A stretch of 64,000 bases of DNA, taken from positions 248,001 through 312,000 of the forward strand of contig PACZ01000024.1 of assembly GCA_002700305.1 (NCBI GenBank), read 5' to 3'. The position numbers were made by a program, and so were the translations under genes. The DNA comes from Hyphomonas sp. Lineage in GTDB: Bacteria > Pseudomonadota > Alphaproteobacteria > Caulobacterales > Hyphomonadaceae. Under the pieces are notes generated by a model. It saw only the letters and a program-made list of their open reading frames with translations, was not told where the DNA came from and searched no databases. Position 1 is the first letter of the stretch; every line of letters begins with the position of its first letter. This document shows, piece after piece, positions 54,948 through 62,805 of this stretch.

Positions 54948-55952
54948 TCAGGCTTCGACCGCGTAGACTTTCCGCGCCGTGCCCGCGAACATCGCCGCCT
55001 TGGCATCTTCCGGATACTTCGCTGCGATCTTCTTCATCGCATTCCAGTAGACGACATAGTTCAGCGACCAGCGGTCGACCGGGAAGTTGCTCTCGAACAT
55101 GCAGCGCTCCGGGCCGAAGCATTTGATCATGTGATCATACCAGCGCTCATGCTGCTCCACGACCTCATCCGATGTCGGAGGAACATCCCGCTTGTCCCAG
55201 CCGAAGCCATTGTCCGGCATGGCCAGCCCGCCGATCTTGGCATGTACATTCGGGCATTCGGCAATCGCGGCCATCTCATCTTTCCAGACCTCGAAGATCT
55301 CGTCCCGCTTGCCTTCATAAGGGCCCACGCCAATCGGCGTGCCGAAATGGTCAAGGATCATCGTCGTGTCCGGGCAGGCCTTGGCAAGGTCCAGATAGTC
55401 CCGGTTCTGGTGGTGATAGTGCCAGGTGTCGTAGGTAAAGCCGCGCTCGCCGAGGTGCTGGACACCGCGCCGGAAATCCGGTTCGGCATAAAGGCGCGGC
55501 GGCGCGTGGCCGGGAATCCGGAGCGTCGCCCCGCTCGCATCGCGCGAGCCCGCATGGCGAATGCCGCGGAACAGGCCGTTCGACGCCTCGACATGGCCAT
55601 CCAGAACTTCGTCCAGCTGCGCCAGCGGCAAACGAAGGTCCGCATGCGCCACCAGCGCGGCAATGTAGGGTCCGCCCTGCGCCTTCATCTTCTCGGCAGA
55701 CTCGGTAACGAAAACCGTTTCGCCAATTGGCTTCAGATAATCTGGCCCATCCTTCCGGTAGGCTGCGCCGCATTCCATGAAAACGGTCTGGACCACATTG
55801 TGCCCGCTGGTCAGGTCGGCCAGCAGGTCCGGCACCTGATAGCCCATATCCTCGCTCGGCCAGAGATGGTGGTGCGGATCGACAATCTCGCGTTCCGGCT
55901 CAAGGACATCTTCCCGAACCTGCCACACCCAATCGGTATTGTTGAAAACCAT
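54948..55952 (-). CDS. Amidohydrolase-2 family metal-dependent hydrolase
   Basis: 334 residues, TIM-barrel hydrolase (ACMSD/LigW-type, COG3618). The first metal motif is IVDPHHHLWPSEDMGYQVP. Later ligands and barrel strands are YIAALVAHADLRLPL, FRGIRHAGS, FTYDTWHYHHQN, MILDHFGTP and CMFESNFPVDRWSLNYVVYW (Asp). Relatives hydrolyse lactones or decarboxylate; the substrate is unknown. ATG 55952 is preceded by GGGAGGCAGG. mipZ is upstream on the same strand, but a strong terminator separates them. Confidence 0.87.
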   Translation of the reverse strand: MVFNNTDWVWQVREDVLEPEREIVDPHHHLWPSEDMGYQVPDLLADLTSGHNVVQTVFMECGAAYRKDGPDYLKPIGETVFVTESAEKMKAQGGPYIAALVAHADLRLPLAQLDEVLDGHVEASNGLFRGIRHAGSRDASGATLRIPGHAPPRLYAEPDFRRGVQHLGERGFTYDTWHYHHQNRDYLDLAKACPDTTMILDHFGTPIGVGPYEGKRDEIFEVWKDEMAAIAECPNVHAKIGGLAMPDNGFGWDKRDVPPTSDEVVEQHERWYDHMIKCFGPERCMFESNFPVDRWSLNYVVYWNAMKKIAAKYPEDAKAAMFAGTARKVYAVEA

Positions 55953-55994
55953 GCGCCTGCCTCCCTTTGTCTTATGGAAGGCAGAGTGACGCCG

Positions 55995-56026
55995 AAAAAC
56001 AAAGAAGGCCAGCACCCGGCTGGCCT
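55995..56026 (-). terminator. Intrinsic terminator downstream of mipZ
   Basis: AGGCCAGC (56006-56013) and GCTGGCCT (56019-56026) pair perfectly around 5 bases. On the minus strand the stem is followed by TCTTTGTTTTTCGG. It lies 25 bp after the mipZ stop. Confidence 0.85.
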
Positions 56027-56051
56027 CACCTCGCGTCAGTCAGGCGTAGGA

Positions 56052-56936
56052 TCAGAAAGTGATTGCCGCGCCAGTCAGTTCCGGCAGCTGGAGGATGATG
56101 ATCAGGTCGCGCATCTCCTGGCGGGCCGCAACATGGCTCATCGTGAAGGAGACGTTGGAGCCCTTCTCTGTCAGGTCCAGAAGCGTCAGGCCGGCCGGGA
56201 AGAGTTCGCGATAGATCACGCGCTCGGAGAGGCCCGGCGCGAGGCGGAAACCGATCCGCTTGGAGAGATTGTCGAGTGCCTCACCGACGCGCTCCTTGTT
56301 CCGCGCCGCCAGCGGCGACATCCGGTTGCGCATGACGATCCAGTCGATCGGACGGCGCGAGGTCTGCGCCTTCTTCTTCCGGCAGGACCAGACCATTTCG
56401 GAATAGAAGCTCGGCCGAATGACTTCCAGCGTCTGCGGGTTCACATCGCCCAGCAGGTCGAAGTCTACAAAACTGTCGTTCAGTGGCGTGATCAGCGTAT
56501 CGGCATGCATGTGCGCCGACCGGGACAGGAACGTGTCCCCACCAGGCGAGTCGATGATGATGAAGTCGCAGGTCTTCTTCAGGCGCTGCAGGCTGGAAAC
56601 AAGTCGGTTGGTTTCTTCCGCTTCCGCACGGTCGAGATCGCGCTCTGTGGAAGCATCCACGCGCACGATCTCCGGCATCGGCAGACGCGACCCGGTGGAC
56701 TGCATCCAGCGCAGGCGATTCTCGAGGTAGCGGGTCAGCGAGCGCTGGCGGACATCCAGGTCGATCACACCGACCGACTTGCCCATCCGCATCAGCGAGA
56801 CGCAAAGGTGCATGGAGACCGTCGACTTGCCGGCCCCACCCTTCTCGTTGCCAACAACAATGACACGGGCATCCTTCTGGGGGGCCGACAAGTCCGGGCC
56901 ACCCACAAGTGCGGTAGGCGCGAATCCATCAGCCAT
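56052..56936 (-). CDS. mipZ: Cell-division-plane positioning ATPase MipZ
   Basis: 294 residues, ParA/MinD-like P-loop ATPase. The deviant Walker A is VVGNEKGGAGKSTVSMHL (residues ~28-45), then VIDLDVRQRSLTRYLENR, IIIDSPGGDTFLSRSAHM and LITPLNDSFVDFDLLGDV. The last two and MSPLAARNKER, RIGFRLAPGLSERVIYREL and FPAGLTLLDL match Caulobacter MipZ as I remember it. MipZ forms polar gradients with ParB and blocks FtsZ away from midcell. It carries about 22 extra N-terminal residues compared with Caulobacter. ATG 56936 follows GGAG; ATG 56957 does not. It follows an unknown gene by 47 bp. Confidence 0.92.
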   Translation of the reverse strand: MADGFAPTALVGGPDLSAPQKDARVIVVGNEKGGAGKSTVSMHLCVSLMRMGKSVGVIDLDVRQRSLTRYLENRLRWMQSTGSRLPMPEIVRVDASTERDLDRAEAEETNRLVSSLQRLKKTCDFIIIDSPGGDTFLSRSAHMHADTLITPLNDSFVDFDLLGDVNPQTLEVIRPSFYSEMVWSCRKKKAQTSRRPIDWIVMRNRMSPLAARNKERVGEALDNLSKRIGFRLAPGLSERVIYRELFPAGLTLLDLTEKGSNVSFTMSHVAARQEMRDLIIILQLPELTGAAITF

Positions 56937-56983
56937 GTCAGAATGCTCCAATTTCATTCAGTTAAAGTCAGCAGCGAAGAGGC

Positions 56984-57439
56984 TCAGGCGACGCGCGGCA
57001 TGTCGTGCGAGGCATCCCAGGCCGGACGGCTGGAAGGCATCTCGTCGAACAGGTCGCCATCCTCGGCCAGAATACCGAATTGGGCAGGCATCGGCTCGCC
57101 ATCGAACAGCAGATCGTCCGACATGATCGGGCCGAAGGCGGCCTGGGCAGGCAGTTCTTCGGTTTGCGGGGCGTGCATGGCGATCTGCGTCAGCAAGGAG
57201 CGCAGGCCGGAAAGCGCGCCGGAAACGCGGGCCGTTTCGCGAGCGTACTGCTCAGACGCTTCGGTCACCGGATTGCCGTCGCGGTCGAACATCCATTCGT
57301 CGATGTCCATCTCCGGATTGAGATGCCGCATCCGCGGCTCCGGAGCGCCCTCGCCGGGAAGACGCGACTCGCTGGCGGACATGCGGAACGCTGCCGTCAG
57401 CACGAAGGATTTCAGGGAAGAAAGGATGCGCTGTGTCAT
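56984..57439 (-). CDS. Unknown protein encoded directly upstream of mipZ
   Basis: 151 residues, no signal peptide despite a mildly hydrophobic start (LSSLKSFVLTAAFRMSASES). The middle has MDIDEWMFDRDGNPVTEASE and a helical stretch YARETARVSGALSGLRSLLT; the C-terminal part is acidic with FGPIMSDDLLFDGEPMPAQF and ILAEDGDLFDEMPSSRPAWD. I see no known family. Same strand as mipZ with only 47 bp between, so co-transcription is likely. GGAGGAA precedes ATG 57439. Confidence 0.65.
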   Translation of the reverse strand: MTQRILSSLKSFVLTAAFRMSASESRLPGEGAPEPRMRHLNPEMDIDEWMFDRDGNPVTEASEQYARETARVSGALSGLRSLLTQIAMHAPQTEELPAQAAFGPIMSDDLLFDGEPMPAQFGILAEDGDLFDEMPSSRPAWDASHDMPRVA

Positions 57440-57500
57440 GGCTTTAAAATTCCTCCGAACAGGTTAACAACGCGTTTACACAATCCGGAGCCGGGACGAA

Positions 57501-58385
57501 TTGAAAGTGAATTCGAAGACAGGTGACCTTACCCCCACCGTGCGAACAAGAAGCCAGCTGTTACAACAGGTTGCGGCCTGGAAGCGGGCGGGCGAACGGG
57601 TCGGTTTTGTCCCCACGATGGGGGCGCTGCATGGCGGACATTTGTCCCTCATTGAAAAGGCAAAGGAAAATGCGACACGAATCGTCGCCAGCATTTTCGT
57701 AAATCCGACTCAGTTCGCGCCGGGCGAGGATTTCGACACCTATCCAAGGGACGAAGATGCCGATCTGGCAAAGCTCGCCTCGGTTGGCTGCGATCTCGCC
57801 TACCTGCCGACAGTTGGGGAAATGTATCCGGACGGCTCAGTTACGAACGTACGGGTCGAAGAAATGTCCGACTTGCTCGATGGAATCTACCGGCCGCATT
57901 TCTTCTATGGTGTGGCCACAGTGGTGGCGCGTCTGTTCCTGCACGTTCAGCCGGACGTCGCCGTGTTCGGCGAGAAGGATTACCAGCAGCTGCAGATCAT
58001 CCGGCGGATGGTGCGTGACCTCGGCTTCCCCATTGAAATCATTGGCGCATCGACAGCACGGGATGCCGATGGTCTCGCCCAGTCGTCCCGGAACCTCTAC
58101 CTGAAACCGGAAGAACGGCGGAACGCCGGCGCAATGCAGGCGGCGCTTCACCGCGCCTCCATCAGACTGGCAACCGGCGAATCGCCGTCCGTCGCGCTGG
58201 AAGAAGCACGCGGCCTGCTGACCCGCTCCGGCTTTGGCAAGATCGACTATGTCTCTCTGGTCGATCCGGCGACCCTGCAGGACCTGCCGGATACGCCCCT
58301 GCCCGCTGGCACGGTTGCCCGTCTTCTCGGCGCCGCCTGGATGGGGCGCACCCGCCTGATCGACAATATCAGCGTGACGCGGTGA
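57501..58385 (+). CDS. panC: Pantothenate synthetase
   Basis: 294 residues. It joins pantoate and beta-alanine with ATP. The motifs are FVPTMGALHGGHLSLIEKAK (HIGH-like HGGH), ASIFVNPTQFAPGEDFDTYP, FYGVATVVARLFLHVQPDVA, VFGEKDYQQLQIIRRMVRDL and RDADGLAQSSRNLYL (KMSKS-like). The start is probably TTG 57501, with GGAG about ten bases upstream; GTG 57507 is the alternative. Its 3' end overlaps convergent hisC by 17 bp. Confidence 0.92.
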   Translation: MKVNSKTGDLTPTVRTRSQLLQQVAAWKRAGERVGFVPTMGALHGGHLSLIEKAKENATRIVASIFVNPTQFAPGEDFDTYPRDEDADLAKLASVGCDLAYLPTVGEMYPDGSVTNVRVEEMSDLLDGIYRPHFFYGVATVVARLFLHVQPDVAVFGEKDYQQLQIIRRMVRDLGFPIEIIGASTARDADGLAQSSRNLYLKPEERRNAGAMQAALHRASIRLATGESPSVALEEARGLLTRSGFGKIDYVSLVDPATLQDLPDTPLPAGTVARLLGAAWMGRTRLIDNISVTR

Positions 58386-59460
58386 AGGTTTCCAGCAAGC
58401 TTAGGACGGTCTCATTGTCCTCGGCCGAGCCAATGGAAATCCGGAGCCGGCTCGGCAGGCCATAGCCGCCAATGGCGCGGACCAGAACACTGTTCTGCTT
58501 GAGAAATTCGTGCGCTTCAGCAGCCCGCTCCGGAGAACCGAAATCCGGAATGACGAAATTGGCAAAGGACTCCGGCGTCGGCAGTCCCATCGCGTTCAGC
58601 CGCGAGACATAGATGTCCCGCCACTCCGAATTGTGCGCCCGGCTCTGCGCGATGAATTCGGAATCAGCGATGCTGGCCATTCCCGCGGCGACCGCGAAAG
58701 CATTGATATTGAACGGTGGGCGGATGCGCTGGAACGTGGCGGCGATCTCTACCGGGAAATATCCCCAGCCAAGCCGCAGGGCTGCCAGGCCATAGATCTT
58801 GGAAAAGGTCCGGATCATCACGGTGTTGTCCTTGCGGTCGACCAGATCCCGGATGTCGGCCTCATATTGCTCGCCGACATATTCGGCATATGCGCCGTCG
58901 ATCACGAACAGCACATGCGGCGGCAGAGCGTCCTGCAGGCGCGCAAGGTCCTCCACCGGCATGATCGTACCAGTCGGATTGTTCGGATTTGCAAGGAACA
59001 GGATCCGCGTCCGCTCCGTCACGCCGCCAAGCAGCGCATTGAAGCCTGCGGTCATATCCGTTTCCGGAACCGTCACTGGCGTCGCGCCGTGGCCAAGGGC
59101 GGAAACCTGATACATGGAGAACGCATGCTCTGTGAACAGAACTTCGTCGCCGGGGCCAGCATAGGCCTGGGTCAGCAGGTGGATGATCTCGTCTGACCCG
59201 GCGGACACCGCCACACGGGAGACATCGGCAATCCCTTTTGCGTCAGCGATGGCACTACGCAGGGCGCCATAGTCAGGGTCCGGGTAAACGTGAACCTGCC
59301 GGGCGACCTCCTGCATGGCCTCAATGGCCTTGGGGCTGGGGCCGAACGGGTTTTCGTTCGACGCCAGCATGACGATACGCCCATCCGTCCCATGCAGCTT
59401 GCCGCCGGGAACATAGGGCTTCGTCTTTTCGATATGCGGGAGAGGTCGGATGCGGGTCAT
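58369..59460 (-). CDS. hisC: Histidinol-phosphate aminotransferase
   Basis: 363 residues, PLP fold-type I. Segments: LASNENPFGPSPKAIEAM (substrate binding), VSAGSDEIIHLLTQAY, FLANPNNPTGTIMPVEDL, FVIDGAYAEY, and the PLP lysine in IRTFSKIYGLAALRLGWGYF, then VRAIGGYGLPSRLRISIGSA. The same fold covers aromatic aminotransferases; HisC is the best name because of its length and motifs. It lies 51 bp downstream of the LacI-type regulator, whose target could include it, though no evidence is seen. Confidence 0.9.
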   Translation of the reverse strand: MTRIRPLPHIEKTKPYVPGGKLHGTDGRIVMLASNENPFGPSPKAIEAMQEVARQVHVYPDPDYGALRSAIADAKGIADVSRVAVSAGSDEIIHLLTQAYAGPGDEVLFTEHAFSMYQVSALGHGATPVTVPETDMTAGFNALLGGVTERTRILFLANPNNPTGTIMPVEDLARLQDALPPHVLFVIDGAYAEYVGEQYEADIRDLVDRKDNTVMIRTFSKIYGLAALRLGWGYFPVEIAATFQRIRPPFNINAFAVAAGMASIADSEFIAQSRAHNSEWRDIYVSRLNAMGLPTPESFANFVIPDFGSPERAAEAHEFLKQNSVLVRAIGGYGLPSRLRISIGSAEDNETVLSLLETFTASR

Positions 59461-59511
59461 GCGGGCGCCTTACAATAGGTCTGCAGGCCTGAAAACAGGA
59501 ATCGCGTCAGC

Positions 59512-60537
59512 TCAGGCGTGCGGCGGGGCGGTCGAGTCTCGCGCCACCAGCCGGTAGTCCAGCAACTCACGGTGCGGCGTATCACTTGGGTCGGCGATCT
59601 CTTCCAGCAGAAGCGCTACCGCCTCAGAGGCCTGCTCCCGGCTGGGCTGGTAGATCGTCGTCAGCGAGGGACTGATCGTTGCGGCCAGAGGCGTGTCGTC
59701 AAAGCCTGCCACCGAGAGCTCCTGCGGAACCTGTATACGCCGGCGGTAGCAGGCAGCGATCACACCGGCCGCCATGTCGTCATTGGATGCGAAAATGGCT
59801 GTCGGTCTTTGCGGCAGGTCCAGCAGCTCCTCCGCCGCGGCGAGGCCCGAGTCGAAAGTGAAATCGCCTTCCGCCACAAGGTCCCGATCGAATAGAATAC
59901 CGGCCTGGTCCAGTCCGTCCCTGTAGCCTTCAAAGCGCAAGCCCGCCTGATGATGGGCGGACGCGCCGCGGATGAACCCGATCCGCCGGTGTCCAAGCCC
60001 GGCCAGGTATTGCGTCATTTCACCAGCCGCAGTGCGGTCATCCATGGCCACATCCCGGCCCGGCTCCGCCGATTCCGACGGCGCAATCCGGACGAAGGGC
60101 ACACCGTGCTGGCGCAGCTCGCCGATCAGGTCCGGGTCGTCGGAAAGTGGCGGGGTCAGGATTGCACCCGCCAGCCGGCTTTGAGATCTCAAGGCAAGGA
60201 CACCGCCGGAACCGGCAGACCAATCCTCCGTGATCAGGCTGTACCCCTCCGTCTGGCAGCGCTGCAACGCTCCCAGATGCACCTCTCCGATATAATTGCG
60301 GGACGGGTTTGCATGAAGCAGGCAGATGGTGCGGCTCTGCTGCGTGCGCAGGTTTCGCGCATTGTGGTTGGCTCGATAGTTCAGCGTCGAGACCGCGCGC
60401 ATGACGCGGTCGCGGGTCTGTTCGCGCACATTCCGTTCGCCGTTCAGCACACGGCTGACGGTTTTGAAGGAAACGCCCGCCTCCCGGGCCACATCGATGA
60501 TCGTCGCTGGCCGGGCGCCAGCCTGTCTGCGGGGCAT
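59512..60537 (-). CDS. LacI-family transcriptional regulator
   Basis: 341 residues. An N-terminal HTH covers residues ~12-60 (TIIDVAREAGVSFKTVSRVL and the hinge region with NYRANHNARNLRT). The periplasmic-binding-protein-like effector domain has ICLLHANPSRNYIGEVHLG, MTQYLAGLGHRRIGFIRG, AIFASNDDMAAGVIAACYRR and LSVAGFDDTPLAATISPSLT. LacI regulators usually control sugar catabolism next door, but no sugar genes are nearby, so the target is unknown. Overlapping palindromes at 60598-60616 may be its own operator. Confidence 0.93.
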   Translation of the reverse strand: MPRRQAGARPATIIDVAREAGVSFKTVSRVLNGERNVREQTRDRVMRAVSTLNYRANHNARNLRTQQSRTICLLHANPSRNYIGEVHLGALQRCQTEGYSLITEDWSAGSGGVLALRSQSRLAGAILTPPLSDDPDLIGELRQHGVPFVRIAPSESAEPGRDVAMDDRTAAGEMTQYLAGLGHRRIGFIRGASAHHQAGLRFEGYRDGLDQAGILFDRDLVAEGDFTFDSGLAAAEELLDLPQRPTAIFASNDDMAAGVIAACYRRRIQVPQELSVAGFDDTPLAATISPSLTTIYQPSREQASEAVALLLEEIADPSDTPHRELLDYRLVARDSTAPPHA

Positions 60538-60597
60538 GCTCTACTGATGGCAACTCTGATTTCGGTCAGCCAACAGGATTAAGCACGAAAGCCCCTC

Positions 60598-60616
60598 TGT
60601 CCAATGGACAATTGTC
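60598..60616. promoter_or_regulatory. Overlapping palindromes upstream of the LacI-type gene
   Basis: TGTCC-AAT-GGACA (60598-60610) and GACAATTGTC (60607-60616) share bases 60607-60610. They lie 61-79 bp upstream of the regulator start and could be an autoregulatory operator. Confidence 0.4.
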
Positions 60617-60693
60617 TGTCGGGCAGCCGGAAATCGCCTGTCGCGCGAACAACTGGCAATAGACGGGCAGCGATCTCGCCTGGCGGAGACAGA

Positions 60694-61074
60694 TCAGTCG
60701 CTGGTGGCACAGGTCTGGTTGTAGGCCTGGTAGTCGGCGTTGAGGGCGGTTACGGCCTCCTGAAGGCCCAGTTCCATGCGCAGCAGGTCCGCTTTCGCCG
60801 TCTCATAGTCCGCCTTCGCCGCCTCTGCGGTTGCTGCATGCGCTTTCGAGAGATTACGCATCACTTCCACATCGTCCCAGGTTTCACCCTTGGTTTCGAC
60901 GATTTCCGCTTGCGCATCGCGGGCGTCTTTCAGCTTCACGATTTCTTCCTGTTTCGGCTTGAACGTCGCCGACATGGCCTGGCAACGGGCAAGATCCCTG
61001 GCCGATGACGCAGCATCTGCAGCAGCAACAGGGGCAGCAAGCGCAAGGATGGCGGCAATCAGCAGTCGGTTCAT
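60694..61074 (-). CDS. Secreted alpha-helical protein of unknown function
   Basis: 126 residues. A signal peptide (MNRLLIAAILALAAPVAAAD) precedes a helical mature part with ARDLARCQAMSATFKPKQEE, KLKDARDAQAEIVETKGETW, LSKAHAATAEAAKADYETAK and MELGLQEAVTALNADYQAYN, ending in QTCATSD. The heptad-like Ala/Lys/Glu pattern suggests a coiled coil, and two Cys could bridge the ends. No family recognised. ATG 61074 follows AAAGGA. Confidence 0.7.
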   Translation of the reverse strand: MNRLLIAAILALAAPVAAADAASSARDLARCQAMSATFKPKQEEIVKLKDARDAQAEIVETKGETWDDVEVMRNLSKAHAATAEAAKADYETAKADLLRMELGLQEAVTALNADYQAYNQTCATSD

Positions 61075-61173
61075 GGAAGGTCCTTTCTCACCAGTTGCGA
61101 GGACTATGACCTTTGTCATCTGAAGCCTTACTGAACGTTACTGCCCTGAAATTGCCCAACTTGCCGACCGGAC

Positions 61174-62187
61174 TCAGGCCTCAGGCCCCTCCTGCAGGCT
61201 CCTGCGGCGCCGGTTGGCATTGGTCACATCGATGATGTGGAACACGGCAGCGAAGTCCTCCAGCAGCTCCCTGAGGCGGTTAGGACTGTCGAGCGGCGTA
61301 AACATGCTGCCCGGTTCGAACAGGTTTCCGCCCTGCAGCGTGATGTACATCTCGCCGCCATAGAAACAGCATTTCAGCTTCCCGCCATGGAAGGCGTTCT
61401 CCAGGTTCACGAGTTCCTGCATCAGGTCGGGCGTCAGCAGATAGCGCGACTCCACCTGGTCCGTCGTATAGACCTCAAAAATCTTCTCGAATTCCGGGTC
61501 TTCCAGAGATGCCCGCTGCATGCCCTTGCCACCGCCGAACCGGTTGAAGAAGCCGGCGTCCCGCGTGACCAGAGTGCGCCCGTAAAAAGTCTTGTCGAAC
61601 TGAAAGCGCAGGCACTGGCCCTTGAAGACGGTCACCCATGTGGTTGTGGTCCGGCCCTTGGAATCGGTAGACCGGCGCTTTTCTTCCAGATGCGCTTCAA
61701 AGAGTTCGAACTCGACATTGTCGCGCTTGCCCGTCAGCCGGTCCTCATAGGCCGCGCGGTCCCAGCTCGGCACGATGCCGACCTTCTTGTGCTCGTAGAT
61801 CGACGGAACCTCGCCGGGCTCCGGCTCGAAGGTCAGCCCCAGCTCACGCACAACCGGCTGCACCAGCAGCTCCTTGGCCTCCTTGCCGAACCGCTTCAGG
61901 TCCTGCCCGCCCCAGGTCACCAGGCCGAAGCCGACGATCACGCCGATGAACGGCCCGAACACGGACTTGAACCCGATAAACCCGACCAGCGCGATCGCGA
62001 GCCCGAGGCCAATACCGATATAGCGATACTTGCGCGCCTTGCTGACGGCCTGCTCCCGGTCATGTTCCCGCGCCTGCAGGGCCGGCTGGATTTCGTGTTG
62101 GTAGACGCTGGCAAAACCGGCGAACTCGTCCCGCAATCCGTCCATCGCCTCAAGGATGGCCGGATCGATCTCTGGCTTGTCTGTCAT
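61174..62187 (-). CDS. DUF3137-domain membrane protein
   Basis: 337 residues. After a 60-residue charged N-terminus there are two adjacent hydrophobic helices (IGIGLGLAIALVGFIGF and FGPFIGVIVGFGLVTWGG), then a large soluble domain. DUF3137 features are FEPEPGEVPSIYEHKKVGIV, DNVEFELFEAHLEEKRR, TTTWVTVFKGQCLRFQFDK, QRASLEDPEFEKIFEVYTTD, QVESRYLLTPDLMQELV and CCFYGGEMYITLQ. The family has no known function. ATG 62187 was preferred over 62202 because GCGGGA lies just upstream. Confidence 0.85.
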   Translation of the reverse strand: MTDKPEIDPAILEAMDGLRDEFAGFASVYQHEIQPALQAREHDREQAVSKARKYRYIGIGLGLAIALVGFIGFKSVFGPFIGVIVGFGLVTWGGQDLKRFGKEAKELLVQPVVRELGLTFEPEPGEVPSIYEHKKVGIVPSWDRAAYEDRLTGKRDNVEFELFEAHLEEKRRSTDSKGRTTTTWVTVFKGQCLRFQFDKTFYGRTLVTRDAGFFNRFGGGKGMQRASLEDPEFEKIFEVYTTDQVESRYLLTPDLMQELVNLENAFHGGKLKCCFYGGEMYITLQGGNLFEPGSMFTPLDSPNRLRELLEDFAAVFHIIDVTNANRRRRSLQEGPEA

Positions 62188-62247
62188 GAATATGTCCCGC
62201 AATTTCGAGGCGCACTTAAAACCGGTTCGCCTGCATCGCCAAGGCGA

Positions 62248-62784
62248 TCAGATTTCCAGTTTCAGAAGGTATTCGAGGTCCCGGTGCCGCCCAACGGGGA
62301 ACAGGAATTCTGCCACCTTTTCCCAGCCAAGCCGATCATACAGGCGTTGGGCGTCATGATTTCCGGAGTAGACGCTGAGATACATTTCCGGCGCGCCGCG
62401 ATTCCGCGCCCAGGCGAGGGCCTCATCGATGAAGCTGGACCCGATGCCCCGGCCCTGCAGCGAATTGTCGACATAAACCCGCTTCAACTCCACAGCCCCG
62501 GGCTTGGGATCGGGCGCCGGCAGACTTAGCGGGCTGCAAAGCAGGTAGGCCTTCATGGCGCCATCATCCGTTTCGCAGATACGTACCAACACATCCGGAT
62601 CGTCCAGCCAGGCCTGATAGACGTCCGGGCTGTGCGACTCGTCCAGAAACGCCGCCAGGTCCTCCGGGTTATACAAGTGACCAAACTTGTCCGTGAACGT
62701 CTTGCGCGCCAGCGCCGTCAGCGCGCCGGCATCTTCCGCCACAGCGTGACGGAAAGTGAGGCTTTGCAATGCATCAGGCTTCAT
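62248..62784 (-). CDS. GNAT-family N-acetyltransferase
   Basis: 178 residues, one GNAT domain. Strand 1-2 region LTFRHAVAEDAGALTALARK, FTDKFGHLYNPEDLAAFLDE, then the acetyl-CoA site VELKRVYVDNSLQGRGIGSS FIDE (Q/R-x-x-G-x-G/A) and ARNRGAPEMYLSVYSGNHDA with QRLYDRLGWEKVAEFLF. These segments are characteristic of GNAT proteins. The substrate is unknown. It follows the isoaspartyl peptidase by 21 bp on the same strand. Confidence 0.9.
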   Translation of the reverse strand: MKPDALQSLTFRHAVAEDAGALTALARKTFTDKFGHLYNPEDLAAFLDESHSPDVYQAWLDDPDVLVRICETDDGAMKAYLLCSPLSLPAPDPKPGAVELKRVYVDNSLQGRGIGSSFIDEALAWARNRGAPEMYLSVYSGNHDAQRLYDRLGWEKVAEFLFPVGRHRDLEYLLKLEI

Positions 62785-62805
62785 GGCTTCGTTCCGGCTC
62801 CCGTC

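Noticed and set aside
54915-57467. Very long open frame (about 850 codons) on the plus strand
   Set aside because: It runs antisense through the amidohydrolase, mipZ and the 151-residue gene, all with clear motifs on the minus strand. Long antisense frames are expected in GC-rich coding DNA.
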